Source of the DNA: Oscillospiraceae bacterium
GTDB lineage: Bacteria; Bacillota; Clostridia; Saccharofermentanales; Fastidiosipilaceae
Length of the DNA: 64,000 bases
NCBI GenBank assembly: GCA_029983685.1
Contig: JASBZA010000006.1
Coordinates: 1 to 64,000 of the forward strand
Reading direction: 5' to 3'
Positions 17,763-26,700 of this stretch are shown here, piece by piece. The stretch's first letter is position 1. The number at the start of each line of letters is the position of its first letter. The position numbers and the translations under genes are program-made. Below the pieces are notes generated by a model. That model was given only the letters and a program-made list of their open reading frames with translations, was not told the DNA's origin and ran no database searches.

Positions 17763-18560
17763 TTGAACAGACAGAAAATGGATTTCATAGTTTCAGCCAG
17801 CACGGATGTAGGCATCAAGAAGACCACCAACCAGGATAGCTACGGGGCCAAAATTCTACATACGGCCCAAGGCAAAATGCTCTTTGCCGTCCTTTGTGAC
17901 GGCATGGGCGGACTTTCCATGGGCGAAGTGGCCAGTGCAACCCTGGTCCATGCCTTCCTGAAATGGGCGGAAGACAGCTTGGAAGGCCTCTTGGAAGAGC
18001 CTTTAACCGACGATGTCATTCGGGCGGAATGGGAAGCTTTGATTCGCGAAAACAATGATAAAATCAAACGTTATGGCAAAGAAAAAGGCGTCAACCTGGG
18101 CACGACGTTGACCGCCATCCTCATTACTCAGGATCGCTACTACATCATCCATGTCGGCGATTCCAGGGCCTACGAAATTCGACACAGCCTCCGCCGTTTG
18201 ACTGAGGATCAGAGCCTGGTCGCCAGAGAGATCAGGCGGGGAAACCTTACAGAAGAGGAAGCAGAGCGAGATCCCAGAAGGAGCGTGCTTTTGCAGTGCG
18301 TGGGGGTCCTCGATACGGTTGAGCCTTTGATGTATTTCGGTAAACCCTATACCAACACGGTCTACATGATTTGTTCGGATGGCTTCAGACACCAGGTTAG
18401 CGAATTGGAGCTGATGGACTATTTGGCTCCGCCGAAAATGCTCGACGAAGACAGCATGCAGAAGAATATGAATCGCTTGATTCAAATGAATAAAGAGCGG
18501 CAAGAGACCGACAATATTTCGGTCTTAACCATCAAGACCTATGAACCTCAGGTCCTATAG
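17763..18560 (+). CDS. PP2C-family Ser/Thr protein phosphatase
   Basis: A metal-dependent phosphatase of 265 residues with the PP2C motifs NQDSYG, CDGMGGLSMGE, LGTTLTAI, HVGDSRAY, LTEDQSLV, CSDGFRH and ETDNISVL, so the aspartates that bind Mn/Mg are present. It should reverse phosphorylation by the kinase encoded 15 bp downstream. The start is a TTG at 17763 with GGAG six bases upstream, overlapping the end of the FHA gene region; an ATG at 17778 is the alternative, with a less well-spaced site. Soluble and cytoplasmic. Confidence 0.92.
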   Translation: MNRQKMDFIVSASTDVGIKKTTNQDSYGAKILHTAQGKMLFAVLCDGMGGLSMGEVASATLVHAFLKWAEDSLEGLLEEPLTDDVIRAEWEALIRENNDKIKRYGKEKGVNLGTTLTAILITQDRYYIIHVGDSRAYEIRHSLRRLTEDQSLVAREIRRGNLTEEEAERDPRRSVLLQCVGVLDTVEPLMYFGKPYTNTVYMICSDGFRHQVSELELMDYLAPPKMLDEDSMQKNMNRLIQMNKERQETDNISVLTIKTYEPQVL

Positions 18561-18575
18561 GAGATTAGAGTCCAT

Positions 18576-20276
18576 ATGTTGCAAATCGGTTCTTTAGTAG
18601 ACGGTAAATACAAAATCTTAAGTAAGATCGGCTCGGGCGGTATGAGCGTGGTTTACATGGCCATCAACGAAAAAGCCAATAAGACCTGGGCGGTCAAAGA
18701 ATTGCGCCGCGAGGGCGTCGTTAATTACGAGGCGGTCCGTAACGGTCTTATCGCCGAGACGGAGATTTTGAAAAAGCTCCACCACCCCCACCTGCCCAGT
18801 ATTGTCGACGTTATAGAAGACCAGGACTCCTTATTGATTGTTATGGACTATGTTGAGGGTGTCTCTCTCAACGTGAATCTGGAAGAATACGGTGCCCAGC
18901 CTCAAGAATTGGTTATCGAATGGGGCAAGCAGCTCTGCGACGTCTTGGCTTATCTGCACAGCCGAAAGCCGCCCATTATTTACCGCGACATGAAACCGGG
19001 CAATGTTATGTTAAGACCGGACGGCAACCTGACCCTGATCGATTTCGGTACAGCCAGAGAGTTTAAGGTAAGAAACATAGCCGATACCACCTGCCTGGGT
19101 ACCATAGGTTATGCGGCACCGGAGCAGTTCGGCGGCCAGGGCCAGACCGATGCGAGGACCGACATCTACGGTCTAGGCGCCACCCTCTATCACCTGGTTA
19201 CGGGCCTTAACCCCAGTGAACCACCCTACGAGATAAGGCCCATCCGTGAACTGGATCCGACCTTATCGGGCGGCCTCGAAAAAATTATTTTAAAGTGCGT
19301 CCAGAAAAATCCTGATGACCGCTACCAGTCGGCTGAAGAATTAATGTACGCTCTGGAAAACTACGAAAAGGTCGATGACCGCTATCGGAGCATGCTCAAG
19401 GTAAGGCTTGCTTCCTTTTTTGCCGTGCTGGCTTTGGCCATTGTCTTTTCCTTTCTGGCAGTCGGGAACCAAATGCTTGCTTCGGGTAATCAGGGTAAAG
19501 AATACGTGGATTTAATTGCTGATGCCAAAACGACGGCAGACTATGAGACCAGTCTCAAGACTTTTGAAGCGGCGATCAATATTCCCGACCAAAATGGCCA
19601 AAGCGAGGCCTATTTAGGTCTGATTCAAGCTTATAAGGCTAACGACCATCTCTTTACCGTAGATGAAGCCAGACAGCTTGAAAGACTGATTTCTGAAAAC
19701 CGTGACGCACTGTTGAAAAATCCTAAAGAATATGTGGACATTTGTTTTGAGACCGGCAAGCTTTTTTGGTACTACTACGCCTACGGCGGCATCGAGAATA
19801 ACCAGGTGACCCGGGCCAAAAGCGCCATCGAGTGGTTCCAGGAAGTTATGCGCTATGCACCACCGGACTACGAAAATTTGGCCATGGCGGAGGTCTATTC
19901 CAATGTGGGCATTTTCTACCGTGATATCCAGACGGCCGTTACCGAAGCCGACGACAAGGGACGCTACAAGCCTTTATTCGACAACATCGTTCAGATGACC
20001 GAATCCATTGCCAAAAACGAAAACGAGAGTGAAATTGTCCGCCTGGAGTTGTTAGAGCTGGGCAGAAGTGCCCTCCAGCAATACGCCACCAAGCTAAAGG
20101 TAGACGGTGTAACAGAAGATGAGATGAGAGCCCTCCTGTCCGATATTCGAAGCATTTTAGAGGATATTCAGACCACAACCGAGACCAGTACTAATAGAAA
20201 AGAAGAAAGTTTACGCCATATAGGGCAAACACAAAAGGCTATCGATACGGCCTTCAGTAGCGGAAAGGACCAATAA
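18576..20276 (+). CDS. Membrane Ser/Thr protein kinase (PknB-type) with extracellular helical domain
   Basis: The kinase domain spans residues about 12-265. Features are GSGGMSVVY, the catalytic Lys41 (WAVKEL), IYRDMKPGN with Asp138, IDFGTA with Asp156, and YAAPEQ. The usual HRD His is Tyr, a common variant in this group. A transmembrane helix (about 276-297) is followed by roughly 265 residues of alpha-helical, TPR-like extracellular sequence in place of PASTA repeats. It thus looks like a sensor kinase. It is cotranscribed with the phosphatase and FHA protein, and its stop overlaps the next ATG (TAATG). Likely targets are the FHA protein and pilus components, by inference. Confidence 0.93.
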   Translation: MLQIGSLVDGKYKILSKIGSGGMSVVYMAINEKANKTWAVKELRREGVVNYEAVRNGLIAETEILKKLHHPHLPSIVDVIEDQDSLLIVMDYVEGVSLNVNLEEYGAQPQELVIEWGKQLCDVLAYLHSRKPPIIYRDMKPGNVMLRPDGNLTLIDFGTAREFKVRNIADTTCLGTIGYAAPEQFGGQGQTDARTDIYGLGATLYHLVTGLNPSEPPYEIRPIRELDPTLSGGLEKIILKCVQKNPDDRYQSAEELMYALENYEKVDDRYRSMLKVRLASFFAVLALAIVFSFLAVGNQMLASGNQGKEYVDLIADAKTTADYETSLKTFEAAINIPDQNGQSEAYLGLIQAYKANDHLFTVDEARQLERLISENRDALLKNPKEYVDICFETGKLFWYYYAYGGIENNQVTRAKSAIEWFQEVMRYAPPDYENLAMAEVYSNVGIFYRDIQTAVTEADDKGRYKPLFDNIVQMTESIAKNENESEIVRLELLELGRSALQQYATKLKVDGVTEDEMRALLSDIRSILEDIQTTTETSTNRKEESLRHIGQTQKAIDTAFSSGKDQ

Positions 20277-20707
20277 TGTCAGGACATGTCATACCAGTTT
20301 TTGCCATACAGCTCCACCCCCTAACCCAGGTTTTTCTAATCCTGGCGGTAGTATGCTTACTGCTTTCCATCTTGCTTTTTATCGTCTTGCACATCCCCCG
20401 AACCTTTGGTGAACTAACCGGTTACACCGAGCGTAAGCAAGTGTCGAAGTTTAGCAAGCAGAACCGGCTGACCTCGGAGTTCAGCAAGGAATTACGCGAG
20501 AAAAATGATTTTCATACGGCTAAAATTTCTGCCCCGGAAAAAGAGCCTGACGATAGAGAAGAGATGCCCTCGGGACCAGCTACGGAACTTTTGAAAGTAG
20601 AGGGGTCTGAAAATGAAACACAGGTCTTGAATCCTGATCCTACCGGCCCCGAATTTGCGGTTGTCTATAGCCTTCAATTTAGTGAAAGTAAGAATATTAT
20701 TCCTTAA
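20276..20707 (+). CDS. Small single-pass membrane protein, unknown
   Basis: 143 residues with one membrane helix (about 15-41) and a hydrophilic, acidic cytoplasmic or extracellular tail. The start overlaps the kinase stop, so translation is coupled. The tail contains threonines in acidic context (PATELLKV, NETQVLNPD), which could be kinase sites, but that is speculative. No family is recognised. Position between the kinase and the giant surface protein suggests a link between them. Confidence 0.7.
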   Translation: MSGHVIPVFAIQLHPLTQVFLILAVVCLLLSILLFIVLHIPRTFGELTGYTERKQVSKFSKQNRLTSEFSKELREKNDFHTAKISAPEKEPDDREEMPSGPATELLKVEGSENETQVLNPDPTGPEFAVVYSLQFSESKNIIP

Positions 20708-20737
20708 GGATTGCATTTTAGATAAGAGGAAATAGCG

Positions 20738-23700
20738 ATGAATCATAAGAAGAAAATATGGATTAAAAATATTACGGCATGGGTCTTGGTCCTGGTTTTT
20801 GCACTGGGACTTTTGCCATTACACTTAGTGGCGGCAGATCCTCCGGAAGGCGAAAATCCGCCGGCAGCAAGTGAAAGCCCTGAAGCGGATCCTACACCGG
20901 AGCCCACAGCGACTCCCGGCCCTGAAGCGGATCCTACACCGGAGCCCACAGCGACCCCCGCACCGACACCTACGGAGGCGCCGGCTCCGGAAGTACCGGT
21001 AGTAACCCTCCATATCTATGATGATAAGGGGAATAATTTAGACCAAGCGACGATACGCTACAGAATTTTTGCTCAAGACACGACATCGGCCAATTCTGCT
21101 TTAGAGAATATCGGCTACAGTCAGAAAAAATTGGGAAGAAAAGAGAACACCTTCGTTATTGATTTGAAGACGGAGAATCTGGATTCCAAGTATTTGCAAG
21201 CACCCTACGCCTTGTATTGGAGTTATTTCATTGAAAAAGACAAATATCAGACGCAAACCGCCTACCATGAGTCCTTGCAAGGCAACAGCGAAAAGAAAAT
21301 CCAAATGCCTGAAACGGAGACCGTAAAAAACATACTCCGGCTTACATCGGATGCTTTTAAGCGGAGAAGTGCCAAGTTAGACTATACAATTAAGGTTCAA
21401 GGAAAACCCGTTGTGGGTACTACAAAGCAGGAAGAAACCGTTCAGACCAAAATCGACCGGTCACCGTGGACCAATACGGACGTTCTCCATCTTGACAAAC
21501 TGCAGACTATTCCTTGGACGCAAATGCAGTACTACCTTCAGCAGCCTAACTTGTACGATGTCAGCTTAGCGTACACGATTAGTATAGATTCTCTGGATGA
21601 CAAGGATGAGAACTATAAGGTCTATACGTCTGAAGAATCGCCCTTGACGCCGGGGCGCCTGACTCAGGGAGAACAGATTGAATTCAAACGCCTGCCGATG
21701 CTAGAACTCCATTTAGATCAAAAAGGCCCAGGCGAAATAAAAGTTGAGCAAGTGAACGAAAACGGCAGTACTAAAGCTCGGACTTATCAAGACGGTGACC
21801 TGATTGAAATGGGCCGCAAGCTGGAGTTGACGGCTAAAACCGGTGATGAAGCAACCATCAAGAGTATAAAAATCTCCGGTCAGGATCAAACGGTGGATGG
21901 AAAGACCATTAAGGGCATCGACGTTCCTACCGACGATTTCAAAGCCTACTCGGCTTCCTATAACAAAACCTTCACCATGGATTCATCCAAAACTCTATCG
22001 GTGGAAATGGTGCCTCAATATATCGTTAAGGTTCACTACAACGAAAACGGCCAAATTGAGCAGAGTCTGGAACCTTCTGATCCGGCTCTCTTTCCCGAAT
22101 CGGACTTGCCGGGACAAGTAGAGACGACCTTGGAAGGCCGGACCTTACAAGACCAGCAATTAACAATTAAAGCCACACCGTCAGAACATTATCGTGTGCT
22201 GGAAGTGACAGTCGATGGGAAAGCTGAGGTCCAAAACGGTAAGCCCGTGGGACAAGATGATGCTTCTAAAAATTTCTACACGGGAGAGAAACCCTATGAA
22301 CGTATCTTAGAAGCCAACCGTAACCATGACCTATCTATTCGCTTTGCTCCATTTGCCTATGATGTGAAAGCGGAGGACCGTCCGGGTGACCCTGTCCAAA
22401 TTACCGTAGGAGATAAGGCGACCAAAATGGCGGAAGTGGATTACGGGGAGGCTGTTGAAATTTATTTCTCCATCGCCCGATCTTATGACTTAAGTGAGAT
22501 TTCAATCAACGGTGTGCCTATCCATGAGACAGAGTATAAAGACGCCTTTAGCCTTTCCGATGACAGACGAGAGGCAGTATTGAGTATTAAACCCGTCACC
22601 GAAAATTTAACAATTTCCGCCCAAACCGTAAGGGTACAAACACCTCAGCGAGCCTCCTTGAGAGTTAACGGCAAGCCGCTTTATGAAGATGCCGAGACAA
22701 TTGACGGAGCGTATTATTACTTTATTAACCCATCAAATCTCAACGGTCAAAAATCCATCACCATCAGTAGTACGGATCCGTCTATTAAAGGTATTGTGGC
22801 GGAAGGCTATAAGAAAGACAGCAACAAACCGATTTCTTATGGATCTCAATCCAATCCCATCTTAAGCATTGCCGAAGATGTGGAAATTCGAAAAATCACC
22901 TTCTACCAACAAAGATATGTCTGGTTTGTTCCGTATTTGGAGCCTATAACTGTCCTCTTCGAATCGGATTCGTCAATTACCATTAGCGTAGAAGAAAATG
23001 CCCCCGAAGTCAGCTTCCGTTACTTGGGAGAAAATGGGTCCACCGACCTTTACTATGAAAAGGACAAGGATACCTATTACTACAACCAAACGGTACAGGT
23101 AGAGGTGATGGTAAAAGAAGAGGCGATTTCGTCCGGACTGGAGTCAGTGGAGTATTCAATCCTAAAAGACGGTACGGTGCTTGAGGGCTACCAAAACATC
23201 AAGGTGGATTTGTCTGCCGAGGAAAAGTATGAAAAAAGATTTACGGTAGATATTCCTCTTAGTTATGAAATCAGCACACAGGATGCGACTAAAATAGTTG
23301 GTGCGACCGATATTCAAGTGGAAGTCAAGGCCGAGGATCAATTGGGGAATAGAGGTACGGTCCGATCTTCTTTCATCTCTTTAAGTAATCCTACAAGTGT
23401 TTATCCCGAGGCGAGGTTTGATTTACTGGCTGGAAGCGGAAAGCTCCAAAGAGCATCAAACGGTTCTTATGTCACGAACGAATCTTTGAACTTTAGACTC
23501 ATTATTGACGACAAGCCGGAATCACTTCGTCTGAGTGAAGATGGTTCGGATTCCTCTTCGGCAGGCCGGGCTTTACATGTTAATAAGTTTAATCCCGCCA
23601 GTAAGCAATACGAACCGGTCGAATTAGATCCGGACCCGAATCTTAAGGAAAACTGGCATGAAGTCGATGAAGATGGTCGAAAAGTCTTAGCCTATGACTT

Positions 23701-26700
23701 CAGTTTGAAATCCGAGGATGGTTCGGCAGACGGTCTCTATGAAGTTAACTTCATGGGCTATAGAAATATCTACGGTACCTACATATATAACCAATCTGCA
23801 GGCAAGGCTTCTTACAGTGCAGGTGCGCAGGAACGCTTCATTATCGATACCCTGGCTCCTACAGGAAGCTTTGTTGAAAACATACCTACGGCCAACTTCC
23901 TAGAAGAGTTACTCATTCGCTTCGGGATTATTCAAAATAAACCTATTAAGACCGAGGTGAAAATAGCCGAGCCCGACAGCACCCAACCGACGACCAAAGT
24001 GGCGCCGGTGAAAGCGGTTCGCTACTATGTCTACGACGTTGATCAAGCCGATGCCGAAAATCACCTCAAATTCAGTGATTTACAAAAGTTAGCAGATAGT
24101 GCCTTTGTTGAGGATGTACCGGTTTTGGATAAAAATCAACGTGCCGTAGTCTATGCTAAGTTGGAAGACGAAGCCGGTAATATCCGCTATATCGGATCCG
24201 ATGGCCTTATCTTCGACCAACACGTCGGTGCTTTGAAATTAGTTCCCTTATTTGAGGGAAACGAACATGGTTTTTATAATAAGGACCTCAAAGTCCGTGT
24301 CGAAGCGACAGACAAAATCGAACTTACAGATGAAACGGGACAAAAGACACCTCTAAAAGCCAATTCCGGTATCCGTAAGATTTATTGGGAAGTCCTCGAA
24401 AACGGCAAGCGTGCACCTAATTTCGGCGGAGATGACGGTTATTATCGCTTAGCGGACTTCAGCGCCAACCACCCAAGTAAAGGCGAGCTAATGGAAAGTT
24501 TCGTCACCACGGATAAGAATCATATCATGGTCTATGCCGAGAAACATAACTCGGATGACGTTGTTCTTCGAGTCTATTTGGAAGACAATGCCGGCAATAC
24601 GACACACAAGGACATGAACCTAAAAATCAGTGCGGTCAAACCCGAGGCGACTATCTTCTATGAGGATACTATAGGTGAGTTGGCCCAAGCGGATGCTCCT
24701 TATTTCAACAAGCGTACCCTTTACTTGGAAGTCAAAGACAGTGACTTTACCTTTGATAAAGACGCTTTTGAAGAGTCTCTCGAATTAATTGCCACTGACG
24801 GCCAAGGACGTGTCATTAATGTTGATCCGATTTCCATGTTCGGTGACTGGACCAGCAAGAAGGATGCCGACGGTAATGTCATCCAACAAACAACCCTAAC
24901 CTTCGACCAGGATGCCAACTACGAGATTAAGTCTTGGAAATATACCAATTTGGCCGGGAACACGCTGGAATTGAACGACATAAAGACGAGGTCTTTTGCA
25001 GACCATAGCCAAGAAGCCGCTTTCCCCCGCCACTTTACGGTCGATAAGACCCAGCCTTGGGCCTCTCTTAGCCTGGATCAAAATACCTGGAGTAAATTCT
25101 TAGAGACCATCACGTTCGGCCTTTACAAGAATACCGAAGAGACACTTTTGGCCGGGGCAGGAGACAAGACCAGCCCCTATCGTATCCACTATTATGTGGA
25201 CCACCCGACACAGACCAATCAGCCCTACAAGGGACTTAGCGTAGAAGAACTGAATCAGTTAGACGAATCTTTGTTCTTACCGGTTTTGAATGCATCCGGT
25301 GAGGAAACCTGGAAGGGGCCGGTCGATACGATTAAGCTCTTGACACTTAAGGAAGACCAACAGTCGGTGGTCTATCTCAGAGTCGTGGACTATGCCGGTA
25401 ACCTTATCTACATCAATACTGATGGTTTCGTCTGGGATCAGACGATGCCGGAGATACAGTTTGAAAAAATCCCGGCCAAAGATAAGCCCTACAACCAAGA
25501 CTTCGATGTGAAACTTCATGTGGCGGAGGGACCGGCCTATTCCGGCCTTAAGGAAGTTGAAGTCTGGCTCTATACCAAGGGCAAGATGGAAGACCCCCAG
25601 GCGGCCCTGACCTATCGTGAAACATTGTATGATTTTACTAAGGAGCAAGGTACAGCTGCCGTAAAGTTCGAAGATTTAAAAGCCGACTTCGAAGATACGG
25701 TGCGGATTATCGCTAAGGATAACGACAGCAATGAGACCTACTTATACATTAGAGCCCTTGATAATGCCGGCAATGAGCGTTTAGAAGTTGTGCCCTTGTC
25801 GATTGACGTGACGGCGCCTAAGGTCTCTTTGGCCTATGACAACAATGACGACCATATCCCCGGTGCCGGTTTCTTCCAAGCCCCGCGTAAGGCGACCTTG
25901 ACGGTCTTGGAACGTCCCGCCAATTTCGACGAGGCTAAAGCAACTGAAGGGATTCAGATTACGGCTGTGGACAAGAACGGCCGGGATGTCGAGGACGCCT
26001 ATACCATCGGCCAATGGCGAACCGTCGAAAATAGCGAAGATCCCGACTTGAGTGCTCATACCATTGAGATTAGTTTTGCTAAAGATGCCGACTATAGCTT
26101 GGACTTCTCTTACACCGACGAAGCGGGCAACCCCAATGAGCCCATTAATACCGGAGACAGCCATTCCCCCTTCGCCTTTAATATCGATACGGTAGCGCCG
26201 AGCCTTGCTTTGGACAAAGATATAGCCAACCAAGACATCTTTAATCGCGATGTTCAAGTCTTTGTCGAGACCCACGACGGCATGAACCGGTCGGGCATTA
26301 ACCGCGTGGACTATTGGGTAATCAATAACGGCAAAACCACTCAGTCCGGCAGTTTGTTTGAATCCAAAAATCCCACACTTAAGAACACGGAAGAAATGTT
26401 CGAGGGAAGTATCCGAGTCGATGCCCAAAAGAACAACGGCTTCGCCACGGAAGTGAAGGTGCGAGTAACCGATAATGCCGGCAATGTGACCGAAGACAAG
26501 CTTTCTTTGGTAATCGACATTATGCCGCCGGAAATCGAAGTGCGCTACGACAATAATCAAAGCTACCAAGACGACAAGTATTTTAATCGGCCACGTAAGG
26601 CAACCGTTACAATCTATGAAAGACCGGACCACTTTGATGCCGACGATGCAGACCGAGGCCTGGTCATTACGGCAGTAGACGGTGCCGGTCAGGCTGTCTC

